From Roseovarius spongiae (lineage in GTDB: Bacteria; Pseudomonadota; Alphaproteobacteria; Rhodobacterales; Rhodobacteraceae): 64,000 nucleotides of DNA. A model generated the notes under the pieces. That model saw only the letters and a list, made by a program, of their open reading frames with translations. It searched no databases and had not been told where the DNA came from. The stretch is taken from assembly GCF_003651245.1 (NCBI RefSeq), contig NZ_RAPE01000001.1, forward strand, positions 868,001 to 932,000, read 5' to 3'. Within the stretch, counting starts at the first letter, position 1; every line of letters begins with the position of its first letter. Positions 1 through 8,636 of this stretch are shown here, piece by piece. Position numbers and translations under genes: made by a program.

Positions 1-1
1 G

Positions 2-799
2 GTGTCGGGCCGCGTCGCACAACTCGGCGAGGGCGTGAGCGGCGTCGCGGTCGGCGATGCGGTCGCAGCGATCACCGGGCCGGACATGCTGCGCGGCTTC
101 GCCGAACGGGTCGCGGTGCCGCAGGCGTTCCTGATCCCGCTGGCCGAGGGGCTGGATCTGCGCGCGGCGGCGGCCTACCCGGTGGTGTCGCTGACCGCGT
201 GGCACCTGCTGCATACCGCCGCCAGCGTGAAGGCCGGCGACGTGATCCTCGTGCACGCCATCGGCGGCGGGGTTGGGTTGGCGCTGACGCAACTGGGGCG
301 CGCCGCCGGGCTGCGGGTGATCGGCACCGTCGGCAGCGAAGGCAAGGGACGACACGCGCTCGACTTCGGCGCAGAGCGGGTGATCCCCCGCGACAGCGAG
401 GATTTCGTCGCCGTCGCGATGGAGGTCACGGACGGGCGCGGCGTGGATCTGGTGATCGATTCGCTGGGCGCCGACATCCTGCCGCGCAGTTTTGACGCGC
501 TGCGCCCCTTCGGCCGCGTCATCAATATCGGCGAGGCGGCGGGCGAGCCGGATTTCGCGGTCCGCAAGAAGCTCTATGAACGCTCCACCTCGTTTGCCGG
601 GTTCGAGGTGCTGCACGCCGAACCGGGATCGCCGCGCTGGCGGGCCTCGGTCAAGGGCATCGCGGCGCATATCGCCGATGGAGACCTTCGCCTGCCCATC
701 GCCGAGGAATTCGGCATCGACGCCATCCGCGACGCGCATGAATTCCTCGAAAGCCGCAGGGCGTCGGGCAAGGTCCTGATCCGGGTGGGTGGCGCGTGA
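2..799 (+). CDS. NADPH:quinone oxidoreductase-type MDR dehydrogenase, 5' partial
   Basis: The reading frame is open from the first bases and begins inside a domain (VSGRVAQLGEGVSGVAVGDAV reads like the late part of a GroES-like fold), so the gene is cut by the window edge and the GTG at 2 is probably not its start. A Rossmann motif (GGGVGLALTQLGRAAG) near residue 90 and the C-terminal ASGKVLIRV ending are typical of the quinone oxidoreductase/zeta-crystallin branch of medium-chain dehydrogenases. No structural-zinc cysteine cluster is visible, which suits the zinc-independent quinone reductases. The expected reaction is NAD(P)H-dependent reduction of a quinone or enone in the cytoplasm; the substrate is unknown. 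Its stop overlaps the next GTG start by 4 nt, so the two are probably cotranscribed. Confidence 0.85.
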   Translation: MSGRVAQLGEGVSGVAVGDAVAAITGPDMLRGFAERVAVPQAFLIPLAEGLDLRAAAAYPVVSLTAWHLLHTAASVKAGDVILVHAIGGGVGLALTQLGRAAGLRVIGTVGSEGKGRHALDFGAERVIPRDSEDFVAVAMEVTDGRGVDLVIDSLGADILPRSFDALRPFGRVINIGEAAGEPDFAVRKKLYERSTSFAGFEVLHAEPGSPRWRASVKGIAAHIADGDLRLPIAEEFGIDAIRDAHEFLESRRASGKVLIRVGGA

Positions 800-2313
800 G
801 GACACTCGATATCGACGCCGCCCCGCATGGCATGGATTTCTGGGCGCAGGTGCATGAGGGCGGCGTCGAGTTGCGCCTGTCCGACGCCGCGACCGCCCGG
901 ATCGACGCCGCCCGCCGGACGGTGGCGGACATCATCGCGAAGGGCGGCGCGCTCTACGGGATCAACACCGGGTCGGGGCGGCTCGCCGGGCGGATCATCC
1001 CGGACGAGGACGTGCTCGCGCTTCAGCGCAACCTGGTGGTGTCGCACGCCATCGGGTCGGGCCCGCCCTTGTCGAAGGGCGAGACGCGTCTTGTCATGGC
1101 GATGAAGATCGCCGCGCTCGCGCAGGGCCATTCCGGCGTGCGGGTGGAACTGGTCGAGCGATTGGTCGAGATGTTCAATCGAGGCCTGCTGCCGGTGATC
1201 CCGTCGCAAGGATCGGTCGGCGCGTCGGGCGACCTCACGCCGCTGGCGCATGTCGCCGCCGCGCTGATCGGCGTCGGAGAGGTGCGGGTCGGGGAGGACG
1301 TCCTGCCCGCCGCCGAGGCGCTGGCGCAGGCGGGATTTGCGCCGCTCGAATTCCAGCCCAAGGAGGGTATGGCGCTTTTGAACGGCACGCAGGTGTCGAC
1401 TGCGCTGGCGATTTCAGGGCTGATCGGGGCGCGCGGGGCGCTCGACAGCGCGGTGGTCACCGGCGCGCTTTCGACCGAGGCGCTGCTGGGGCAGGTGACG
1501 GCGTTCGATCCGCGCATCCACGCCATCCGCCGCCAGCCGGGACAGGCCGAGATCGCGCGGCGCCTGCGCGCGCTGCTGGACGGCAGCGGCTTTCGCGACA
1601 AGGCGCGCGAGGAGGGCCGCGTGCAGGACCCCTACTGCCTGCGCTGCCAGCCGCAGGTTTACGGCGCCTGCCTCGACCTGCTCGACCAGGCCGCCGCCAC
1701 GCTTGAACGTGAGGCGGACGCGGTCACCGACAATCCGCTGGTCTTTCCCGATACGGGCGAGATCCTGTCGGGCGGGAATTTCCACGCCGAACCGGTGGCC
1801 TTCGCCGCCGACATCATCGCGATGGCAATCTGCGAGATCGGGTCGCTCTCCGAACGCCGCCTCGCCATGCTGATCGACGAAAGCCTGTCGGGGCTGCCGC
1901 CCTTCCTGACGGATGAGCCGGGCGTCAGCACCGGCTTCATGAGCGGGCAGATCACCGCCGCCGCGATGGTCGCCGAGAACCGGCAGAAGGCGCATCCCGC
2001 CTCGGTCGATTCGGTGCCGACGGTGGCGAATTACGAGGACCACGTGTCGATGGCCACGCATGGCGCGCGCCGCCTGGGCGCGATGGTGGAGACGCTGCAC
2101 AACATCCTCGCGGTCGAATTGCTGGCCGCGGTCGAGGGGTGCGAACACCGCGGCCTTGCGCTCGGCCCGCCGCTCGATGCGGTCGCCGCGCTGGTGCGGG
2201 GCCGGGTGGCTCGGATGAACCGCGACCGCCATTTCGGCCCCGATTTCAACGCGGCGCGCGAGATGATCGGCTCGGGCGCGGTGGCGGCGCTCTGCGCAAA
2301 GGCCGTAAGCTGA
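796..2313 (+). CDS. Histidine ammonia-lyase-like aromatic amino acid lyase (HAL/PAL family)
   Basis: The 505-residue length is normal for bacterial HutH. The Ala-Ser-Gly triad that cyclises to the MIO electrophile lies in GSVGASGDLTPLAH. The loop RNLVVSHAIGSG carries the Ser-His pair typical of histidine-selective members, and EDHVSMATHGAR matches the conserved C-terminal HAL motif. The N-terminal loop that supplies the catalytic Tyr reads YGINTGSG rather than the usual NTGFG. The family eliminates ammonia from an aromatic amino acid, histidine to urocanate in HutH. No hutU, hutI or hutG is adjacent; the partner is an oxidoreductase, so a substrate other than histidine is possible. The GTG start overlaps the previous stop. 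It converges on pxpA with 7 nt between the stops. Confidence 0.85.
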   Translation: MRTLDIDAAPHGMDFWAQVHEGGVELRLSDAATARIDAARRTVADIIAKGGALYGINTGSGRLAGRIIPDEDVLALQRNLVVSHAIGSGPPLSKGETRLVMAMKIAALAQGHSGVRVELVERLVEMFNRGLLPVIPSQGSVGASGDLTPLAHVAAALIGVGEVRVGEDVLPAAEALAQAGFAPLEFQPKEGMALLNGTQVSTALAISGLIGARGALDSAVVTGALSTEALLGQVTAFDPRIHAIRRQPGQAEIARRLRALLDGSGFRDKAREEGRVQDPYCLRCQPQVYGACLDLLDQAAATLEREADAVTDNPLVFPDTGEILSGGNFHAEPVAFAADIIAMAICEIGSLSERRLAMLIDESLSGLPPFLTDEPGVSTGFMSGQITAAAMVAENRQKAHPASVDSVPTVANYEDHVSMATHGARRLGAMVETLHNILAVELLAAVEGCEHRGLALGPPLDAVAALVRGRVARMNRDRHFGPDFNAAREMIGSGAVAALCAKAVS

Positions 2314-2320
2314 ACCGCGA

Positions 2321-3094
2321 TCAGCCCGGCGCGCCGTCGAATTTCGAGACCCTGAGGCCGCTTTCCTCCAGCGCGCGGCGCACCTCGGCGGCGATCTTCA
2401 CGGCGGTCGGCGTGTCGCCGTGCAGGCAGATCGTGTCGATGCGGGTCTCGATCCGCTTGCCCGATCCGGTGATGATCGCCCCCTCGCGCACCATGTCGGC
2501 CATGCGCGGGCCGGCGATCTCGGGGTCGTGGATCACCGCGCCGGGCTGCGAGCGGTCGACCAGCGTCGCGTCGTCGTTATAGGCGCGATCCGCGAATATC
2601 TCGCAGGCGATGGGACAGCCAATGGCGGTGGCGGCGCGCTGCTGGGCGGTCCCGGCCAGAACCATGATGATGATATCGGGCGCGACTGAGAGCGCGGCCT
2701 CGTAGCAGGCGCGCGCCATGCGCTCGTCCTCAGACGCCATGTTGGCGAGCGCGCCGTGCAGTTTCAGGTGGCGCACCGCGCCGCCCACTGCGCGGGCCAT
2801 GCCCTGCGCCGCGCCGACCTGGTAGCGCACCAGGTTCTGAAGCGACTCGATCGGCATCTTCAGTCGCTGCCGCCCGAACCCGTGCAGGTCTGCGAAACCG
2901 GGATGCGCGCCGATGCCGACGCCGCGCTCATGCGCGGCGCCCATCGTGTCGGCCATCACGTCCCAGTCGCCCGCGTGCATTCCGCAGGCGATGTTGGCCG
3001 AGGTCACGATATCAAGCAGGGCCGCGTCGTCGCCCATCGTCCAGGGACCATAGCTTTCGCCCATGTCGGCGTTGAGATCGACGGATTTCGTCAT
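2321..3094 (-). CDS. pxpA: 5-oxoprolinase subunit PxpA (LamB/YcsF family)
   Basis: The LamB/YcsF family start MTKSVDLNADMGESYG is plain, as are the following blocks IACGMHAGDWDVM and GIGAHPGFADLHGFGR. With PxpB and PxpC it hydrolyses 5-oxoproline to glutamate using ATP in the cytoplasm. I chose the ATG at 3094 because an AAGGAG ribosome site lies just upstream and the family consensus begins there; a longer frame to 3121 would add nine unmatched residues. It is the last gene of the minus-strand TRAP-pxpBCA operon and starts 13 nt beyond the pxpC stop. All three subunits are present and intact, so the enzyme is probably functional. Confidence 0.92.
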   Translation of the reverse strand: MTKSVDLNADMGESYGPWTMGDDAALLDIVTSANIACGMHAGDWDVMADTMGAAHERGVGIGAHPGFADLHGFGRQRLKMPIESLQNLVRYQVGAAQGMARAVGGAVRHLKLHGALANMASEDERMARACYEAALSVAPDIIIMVLAGTAQQRAATAIGCPIACEIFADRAYNDDATLVDRSQPGAVIHDPEIAGPRMADMVREGAIITGSGKRIETRIDTICLHGDTPTAVKIAAEVRRALEESGLRVSKFDGAPG

Positions 3095-3107
3095 GGCGTG
3101 TCTCCTT

Positions 3108-4121
3108 TCAGGCAAGGTCATCCCCGGCGGTGACGCCGCTGATGAGTTGGTAGGACAGAAGATCGGGCATCCGGTGCGGATCGCGCACGAGCGGACGCAG
3201 GTTGCGGGTGAGGCCTGCGCGCGCGTCGCGCGCCTTGCGCTCGGCCTCGACCGCCTCGTCGAGCGTGACGAAGCGAAAGCGCAGCCGCGCGCCCGCCGGC
3301 GCCTGGGCCACGCGGGGCAGGTCGCAGGGCAGCACGGTGCCGATGCGGGGATAGCCGCCGGTGGTCTGGCATTCGGACATCAGCACGAAGGGCGTACCGT
3401 CGCCGGTGATCTGGATGTCGCCCGGCATGATGACCTCGGACAGCACCGAGCGCCCGCCGCTGGCGTGAAACCCCTCGCCGTCGGGCTCGAGCCGGACGCC
3501 CATCCGGTTGCCCCGCGCGTCGCGGGTGAGTTCGGTCGCCTCGAGCCGCTCGCGCTCCGCTTCGTCGAAAAGGCGCGACTGGAAGCTCTCGATGATGCGC
3601 ACCGCGCCGCCGCCAAAGCGGTTTTCGGCGTCAAGCGTCATGCCGGTCCGCGCGCCGTCGTCGGCGCCCACCGGCAGCTCATCGCCCGCCCTGAGCGGCG
3701 CCCCGAGGCCGGCGGCGTTCTGCACCGCGCGCGCGCCCAGCATCACCTCCGTGGCGAACCCGCCGCCCACATGCAGGTAGCCGTAATTGCCCCCCTGCGC
3801 CGCCCCGATTGAAAGGCGCGCGCCGGCGGGCAGCAGGTGGCTTGCGTTCCAGGCCAGTTGCGCGCCATCGACGCTCGCCCGCATCGGCGCGCCGGTCAGC
3901 GCGATGCGCATGTCCTCGCCCGCTTCGAACTCGCCACCCGCGCCGGCCATCTCGAGCGCGGCGCGCTCCACGGGTTGCTCCAGCAGCGCGGCGCCCTCGG
4001 CCAGCGCCACCCGGTCGGCGGCGCCCCCGCGCGACAGCCCCTGGGCAAGCCAGCCGGGGCGGCCCAGATCCTGCAGGGTCACGCCCGGCCCCGCGCGGTG
4101 GATGATGAGCCGGCGGGTCAT
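3108..4121 (-). CDS. pxpC: 5-oxoprolinase subunit PxpC (KipA/allophanate hydrolase subunit 2 family)
   Basis: The protein opens with MTRRLIIHRAGPGVTLQDLGRPG, then GLSRGGAADRVA, the standard N-terminal signature of the biotin-dependent-carboxyltransferase-like PxpC/KipA family. QTTGGYPRIGTVLPCDLPR near residue 255 is the conserved C-terminal block. It forms the PxpBC complex that phosphorylates 5-oxoproline. The frame is open upstream to 4391, but residues before this ATG match nothing in the family and the ATG at 4121 overlaps the pxpB stop by 4 nt, which fixes the start. About 337 residues is the usual length. Confidence 0.9.
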   Translation of the reverse strand: MTRRLIIHRAGPGVTLQDLGRPGWLAQGLSRGGAADRVALAEGAALLEQPVERAALEMAGAGGEFEAGEDMRIALTGAPMRASVDGAQLAWNASHLLPAGARLSIGAAQGGNYGYLHVGGGFATEVMLGARAVQNAAGLGAPLRAGDELPVGADDGARTGMTLDAENRFGGGAVRIIESFQSRLFDEAERERLEATELTRDARGNRMGVRLEPDGEGFHASGGRSVLSEVIMPGDIQITGDGTPFVLMSECQTTGGYPRIGTVLPCDLPRVAQAPAGARLRFRFVTLDEAVEAERKARDARAGLTRNLRPLVRDPHRMPDLLSYQLISGVTAGDDLA

Positions 4122-4867
4122 GGGATCGGCTCGGACTCGGCCCCGCCCATCGGGTCCTCGCGCATCTGTTCGAGCGCGTCGGCGCCGACCTCGTGGAACT
4201 GCACCTCGTCGCCGGGACGCACCAGGAACGGGGTTTCCGCCTCGGGCTGGAACAGGCGGATCGCGGTCTGGCCGACATGCTGCCAGCCGGTCGGGGTGGC
4301 CACGGAAAAGAGAACCATCTGCCGGATCGCGAGCCCCAGCGCGCCCTCGGGGATGCGGGTGGTCAGCGCGCTCTGCCGGGGAATGTCCCAAGCCTCGGGC
4401 AGTTCGCCCAGGTAGGGTTGGCCGGGCGCGAAACCGATGGTCTGCACGCGCACCCGCGCGCTGGTGAGCGACGTTATCGCCTCGGCCTCGGTCATGCCCG
4501 CCGCCTTGGCCGCGTCGCCCAGTTGCGGGGCGAGGTCGACGCCGAACACCGCCGGGATGCGCCAGAACCGCCGCCCCTCGGGAAGGTCGGTTTCATACCA
4601 GTCCCGCGCCTCCAGCAGCTCGGTCAGGCGCGCGCGCAGCGTCTCGTGCCCGACATGCAGCGGATCGAACCGCAGATAGGCCGAGACAAGAGAGGACGAG
4701 GTTTCCTCGACCCCGTCCCAGCCCGCAGCCTCGACGGCCGCGCGGAATGCGAGCGCGGCGCGGTTGGCCGGCTCGCTCAGCCGGTCGGCAAAGCGCACCA
4801 GCATCCCGTCGACGCCTGCGGTGACGATGGCGGGAAAGGCGGCGGTATGGGGGCGATCTTCGGTCAC
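4118..4867 (-). CDS. pxpB: 5-oxoprolinase subunit PxpB (KipI/allophanate hydrolase subunit 1 family)
   Basis: A 249-residue protein with the KipI-family core: FDPLHVGHETLRARL, then FGVDLAPQLGDAA, IGFAPGQPYLGELPE and PTGWQHVGQT, in the order seen in PxpB proteins. It pairs with PxpC in ATP-dependent cleavage of 5-oxoproline. The best start is the GTG at 4867, which overlaps the TGA of the TRAP permease gene (GTGA). Upstream in-frame codons back to 5074 give arginine-rich sequence typical of an antisense shadow. Coupling of a TRAP permease to pxpB suggests that the imported compound feeds this enzyme. Confidence 0.9.
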   Translation of the reverse strand: MTEDRPHTAAFPAIVTAGVDGMLVRFADRLSEPANRAALAFRAAVEAAGWDGVEETSSSLVSAYLRFDPLHVGHETLRARLTELLEARDWYETDLPEGRRFWRIPAVFGVDLAPQLGDAAKAAGMTEAEAITSLTSARVRVQTIGFAPGQPYLGELPEAWDIPRQSALTTRIPEGALGLAIRQMVLFSVATPTGWQHVGQTAIRLFQPEAETPFLVRPGDEVQFHEVGADALEQMREDPMGGAESEPIP

Positions 4868-6159
4868 ATCTGCCCCGGCAGGTAAGTCACGATGCCGGGA
4901 AAGGCAACGATGATGGCGAGCGCGACGATCATCAGGAAAAAGAACGGCAACGCCGCGCGCGCGACGACCAGGATGTCCCGCCCGGTGAGTGATTGCAGCA
5001 CGAAGAGGTTGAAGCCCACCGGCGGGGTGATCTGGCTCATCTCCACGACGATCACGAGAAAGATGCCGAACCACATCGGGTCGATCCCCGCCTGAAGCAC
5101 CATCGGCATGACGACCGACGCGGTCAGCACCACAACCGAGATCCCGTCAAGAAAACAGCCCAGCACGATGAAGAAGAGCGTGAGCGCGGCCAGAAGCGTG
5201 TAGGTCGAAAGGCCCAGGCCCCCGATCCACGCGGCGAGTTCGCGCGGAATGCCGGTGAAGCCCATCGCCACCGTCAGGAACGACGCGCCGGCGAGGATGA
5301 AGGCGATCATGCAGGATGTCACCGTCGCGCCCATCAGCCCCTCCCGGAAGCTCTGCCAACTGAGCGTGCCGGTGCTCCATGACAGCACCAGAGCGAGCAC
5401 CACCCCCACCGCCGCCGCATCCGTAGGCGAGGCGATCCCGGCATAGATCGACCCGATAACGCCCGCGATCAGCAGCAGGACCGGCAGCAGGCGGCGCGCG
5501 TGATAGAGCTTCTCGCGAAAACTGGCGGCCATGTTCTCGGACGGCAGGCTGGCGCGGTTCACAATGGCCCAGAGCAGCACGTAGCCCACGAAGAGCGACA
5601 CCAAAAGAACGCCCGGCAGCACACCCGCGACGAACAGCCGCGCGATGCTCTGCTCGGTCGCCACGCCATAGACGATGAGGATGATCGACGGCGGAATGAG
5701 CAGCCCGAGCGTCGCCGACCCGGCCAGCGTGCCGATCACCATGCGTTCGGGGTAGCCGCGCTGCTTGAGCTCGGGGATCGACAGCTTGCCGATGGTGGCC
5801 GCGGTCGCCGCGGACGATCCCGACACGGCGGCGAAGATCCCGCAGGCGAAAATGTTGACGTGCAGGAGCTGCCCGGGCAGCCGGTTCATCCACGGCGAAA
5901 GCCCCGCGAACATGTCCTCGGACAGGCGCGAACGAAAGAGGATCTCGCCCATCCAGATGAACAGCGGCAGCGCGGCCAGCGCCCAGCTGTTGGAATGACC
6001 CCAGAAGGTCGTCGCCAGAACGAGGCCGAGCGGCGCGTCGGAATAGAGCATCATCGCCGCGATCCCCACCCCCAGCAGCGAGAACGCGACCCAGAGGCCC
6101 GCGCCGAGAAAGGCGAAGAGCAGGATCAGCAGGATGACCGACAGCAGGGCGATCGACAT
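4864..6159 (-). CDS. TRAP transporter large permease (DctM family)
   Basis: This 431-residue, almost entirely hydrophobic protein has about 11-12 membrane segments and family blocks such as LPLFIWMGEILFRS near residue 63, SGSSAATAATIGKLSIPEL near 112 and SQITPPVGFNLFVLQSLTG near 385. It is the ion-coupled channel subunit of a TRAP transporter in the inner membrane. It lies 10 nt downstream of the small permease gene and overlaps pxpB. The substrate is not shown by the sequence; because of the pxpBCA genes I infer 5-oxoproline or a related carboxylate. Confidence 0.93.
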   Translation of the reverse strand: MSIALLSVILLILLFAFLGAGLWVAFSLLGVGIAAMMLYSDAPLGLVLATTFWGHSNSWALAALPLFIWMGEILFRSRLSEDMFAGLSPWMNRLPGQLLHVNIFACGIFAAVSGSSAATAATIGKLSIPELKQRGYPERMVIGTLAGSATLGLLIPPSIILIVYGVATEQSIARLFVAGVLPGVLLVSLFVGYVLLWAIVNRASLPSENMAASFREKLYHARRLLPVLLLIAGVIGSIYAGIASPTDAAAVGVVLALVLSWSTGTLSWQSFREGLMGATVTSCMIAFILAGASFLTVAMGFTGIPRELAAWIGGLGLSTYTLLAALTLFFIVLGCFLDGISVVVLTASVVMPMVLQAGIDPMWFGIFLVIVVEMSQITPPVGFNLFVLQSLTGRDILVVARAALPFFFLMIVALAIIVAFPGIVTYLPGQM

Positions 6160-6169
6160 GGGCGGTTTC

Positions 6170-6718
6170 CTATTCGCTCAGCAGGTTCTCGCCCTTGCCT
6201 TCCCAGGCGGCGGGCCGGCCGCGCAACAGCGCCAACAGTTCATCGGCCAGCGCGAGGGCGAGGATGCAGAGGCCCACGACCACGGGGACCTGCGGCATCC
6301 AGAGCGGCACCGACACCATGCCGGGACTGCGATCGTCGAACTCCCAGGATTCATAGACCAGCAGGCCCATGTACCACGCCGCAAAGCCGGTCATGGCGAG
6401 GGCCAGCGCGACGACCGCGATCTCGGCTATGCGCTGCCCCTTCTCGGGCAGGCGTCCGAACAGAAGGGTGACGCGGATATGCCCGCCCTCCCGCAAGGTG
6501 TAGGCGAGCGCGAGGAAGGTCGAGGCGGCGAGGAAGAACCCGGTGAAATCCGAATAGGAGGGGATCGTCATGCCGATTGCGTGGCCGGTCAGCGCCGCCG
6601 ATATCTTGTCGGCGAGGTTGAGACCCACCTGCGCGAAGACCAGCGCGACGATTCCCGCGATAAAAAGCGCGGCCAGCCCGCCCGCCAGACGATAGATGAA
6701 ATCGAGCGCGCGGCGCAT
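6170..6718 (-). CDS. TRAP transporter small permease (DctQ family)
   Basis: The protein has 182 residues and four predicted membrane helices: near 10-30 (LAGGLAALFIAGIVALVFAQ), 55-72, 95-118 and 135-160. The second begins in the stretch FTGFFLAASTFLALAYTLREGGHIRV, whose final R-x-G-G-H-I-R-V is the usual DctQ motif. It bridges the binding protein and the large permease. It sits between dctP, from which it is separated by a strong GC hairpin, and dctM. Confidence 0.9.
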   Translation of the reverse strand: MRRALDFIYRLAGGLAALFIAGIVALVFAQVGLNLADKISAALTGHAIGMTIPSYSDFTGFFLAASTFLALAYTLREGGHIRVTLLFGRLPEKGQRIAEIAVVALALAMTGFAAWYMGLLVYESWEFDDRSPGMVSVPLWMPQVPVVVGLCILALALADELLALLRGRPAAWEGKGENLLSE

Positions 6719-6745
6719 GGCCCGGCCTCCCCCTGTTGGTGGAAA

Positions 6746-6774
6746 GGGCCGGGGGCCTGTGCGGCGCCCGGCCC
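6746..6774 (-). promoter_or_regulatory. Intercistronic hairpin between dctP and dctQ
   Basis: Arms GGGCCGGGGGC (6746-6756) and GCGCCCGGCCC (6764-6774) pair at 10 of 11 positions around a 7-nt loop. No T-tract follows. Hairpins like this between a binding-protein gene and its permease genes commonly stabilise the upstream message or reduce read-through, giving excess binding protein. The role here is inferred. Confidence 0.55.
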
Positions 6775-6781
6775 CTGCCGG

Positions 6782-7753
6782 TTACTTCTGGTAGGCTTCG
6801 AGCAGCGCCTCGCCCTCGGCGCCGGCCTTGGCCTTCCAGTTCTCGAGCATGGTCGCGCCGATCTCGCGCAGCCCGTCCATCAGTTCTTGGGAAGGTTCGA
6901 CCACGGTGATGCCGTTCTCCTTGAGGATGGCGACCTTGGCGTCGGTTTCCTCGCGGCTCATCTCCCAGCCGCGTTCCTCGGCGGCCTCGGCGGCGTCGAG
7001 AATGGCCTGCTGCGTCGACTCGTCGAGACGGCGGAAGGCGCGTTTGTTCACCACGACGACGTTCTTGGGGATCCAGGCCTGGATGTCGGTGTAATGGCTC
7101 AGGAAATCCCACGCTTTCGAATTCGCGCCGGTCGAGGGCGAGGTGATCATCGCCTCGACCCGGCCTGTGGAAAACGCCTGCGGGATGTCGGGCACCTCGA
7201 TCTGCGTGGGCGCGGCGCCGGCAAGGTTCGCGAATTCCTCGAGCGTGGCGTTGTTGGTGCGGAACTTGAGGCCCGCGAGGTCGTCCACCGTCTCGATCGG
7301 TTTGTCGGTATAGAGTCCCTGCGGCGGCCAGGGCACCGCGTAGAGCACCATCATCCCCTGCTTGTCGAGAAGCCCCTCGATCACGTCCTTCTGCGCGTCC
7401 CAGAGGCGCTCGGCCTCGTCGTAGTTGGTGGCGAGGAAGGGCAGCCCGTCGGCGGCGAAGACCGGGTTGTCGTTGGCCAGCAGCGACAGAAAGAACTCGC
7501 CGATGGGAACCTGCCCGCTGCGCACGGCCTTGCTGATCTCGGGATGCTTGAAGAGCGAGCCGGCGGAATGCACCTTGATCTCGAGCGCGCCGTCGGTGGC
7601 CTCTGCCACGTCGTCGGCGAATTCATTGATGTTGACGGTGTGGAACGTCGCGTCGGGATAGGGCGTGGCCATGTCCCATGTCTCGGCCTGCGCACCGGCG
7701 ACGCTCATGGCCAGCGCAATGACCGCGCCACCGAGGTAACGTGATACGAACAT
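6782..7753 (-). CDS. TRAP transporter substrate-binding protein (DctP family)
   Basis: The first 23 residues (MFVSRYLGGAVIALAMSVAG then AQA) form a Sec signal peptide with an A-Q-A cleavage site before ETWDM. The mature part carries the DctP fold signatures, including GLYTDKPIETVDDLAGLKFR around 170-190 and WDFLSHYTDIQAW around 225. The length, 323 residues, is standard. It is the periplasmic receptor that sets substrate choice. It is the first gene of the operon that ends with pxpA. The usual carboxylate-binding Arg of the family is likely in GLKFRTNN. Confidence 0.93.
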   Translation of the reverse strand: MFVSRYLGGAVIALAMSVAGAQAETWDMATPYPDATFHTVNINEFADDVAEATDGALEIKVHSAGSLFKHPEISKAVRSGQVPIGEFFLSLLANDNPVFAADGLPFLATNYDEAERLWDAQKDVIEGLLDKQGMMVLYAVPWPPQGLYTDKPIETVDDLAGLKFRTNNATLEEFANLAGAAPTQIEVPDIPQAFSTGRVEAMITSPSTGANSKAWDFLSHYTDIQAWIPKNVVVVNKRAFRRLDESTQQAILDAAEAAEERGWEMSREETDAKVAILKENGITVVEPSQELMDGLREIGATMLENWKAKAGAEGEALLEAYQK

Positions 7754-7843
7754 CTGTCTTCTCCCTTGTCTTTCTTATGCACCAACGCTGACGCACGGCG
7801 GCAGGTTTGTCAATTTCGCCCGCCACGGCGGCCCGGGCCGATC

Positions 7844-7858
7844 TTCCTTGGCAAGGAA
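7844..7858. promoter_or_regulatory. Dyad TTCCTTG-N-CAAGGAA in divergent promoter region
   Basis: A perfect 7-bp inverted repeat with a one-base spacer lies in the 236-base gap between dctP (leftward) and the gene at 7990 (rightward). A CAGGAAGG repeat of one arm follows at about 7862. The rest of the gap shows no gene and no clear further signal. An operator for either neighbour is plausible, but no regulator gene is adjacent. Confidence 0.35.
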
Positions 7859-7989
7859 AATCAGGAAGGTTTTTCAATGGAGAAGCCCTGATCCCGGCCG
7901 ATCCGGGGGTCTTTTCGCGCAAGCCCTGTTTCCCGGCGGCGCGCGCGTGCTAAGACTGCAAAAGATACGCGGCGTGACAGGAGGCATGC

Positions 7990-8517
7990 GTGACGCTGGA
8001 GACCGAAACATACGAGATCGCCATCGCCTCGGTCGATGTCGAAACGGACGGGCGGGGGCCGGGGCGCGTCGCCGTCGCCTATCGCGGACGCGGCCCCGAG
8101 CGGACGGCGACCGGGCGTTTCGCCTCGGACGATTTCCGCGACGTGTTCGAATGCTGTCAGGCCATCGCGCAGGACATCATGTCGAGCGAGTTCCGCACCG
8201 GCTCGGACGTGCGCTTTGAGTTCCGGCTGGTGGACGAAGAGGGCATCTCGATCTGGCACACCTCGCCGAGCAACTTCCTCAAGATGCCGCTGCGGATGGA
8301 CATGGATTGGACCTGCAACCACCTGCAACGCAACTTCCGTTCCTACACCACGCTGGGCATGGTCGAGATGCAGGAGGAATTCCCGCTGGTCGAGGGGCGC
8401 ATGCCCACGCAGAAGCTGGTGGAGCTATTGATGGATTCGATGGTCTCGGGGCTCGAGTTCATCGGGCTTATGTTCCTCCAGCGCGAGCGCATGGGCGAGG
8501 CGCATCACGCTGAGTAG
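7990..8517 (+). CDS. Conserved-looking protein of unknown function
   Basis: A 175-residue soluble protein that I do not recognise. It has no signal peptide or membrane segment. The first 60 residues are acidic and strand-rich, the middle contains a Trp/Asn-rich stretch (IWHTSPSNFLKM, MDWTCNHLQRNF), and the C-terminus is helical with several Met. The GTG start at 7990 is supported by AGGAGG at 7978-7983; the nearby ATG at 7985 is in another frame. Codon use and GC content match the neighbours, and the third codon position is GC-rich, so it is probably real. It stands alone between divergent operons, with the amidotransferase gene 119 nt downstream. Confidence 0.75.
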   Translation: MTLETETYEIAIASVDVETDGRGPGRVAVAYRGRGPERTATGRFASDDFRDVFECCQAIAQDIMSSEFRTGSDVRFEFRLVDEEGISIWHTSPSNFLKMPLRMDMDWTCNHLQRNFRSYTTLGMVEMQEEFPLVEGRMPTQKLVELLMDSMVSGLEFIGLMFLQRERMGEAHHAE

Positions 8518-8636
8518 CGCGCCCTGACCCAAGACTGGTGGACCGATGCGGACTCGGGTTCGATTCGTGATCCGCGCTGTTGCATTTCCTCGCCGTTCCG
8601 CCGAAGGATTCGCGCGCGCAGCGGGGGAGGGACGGC

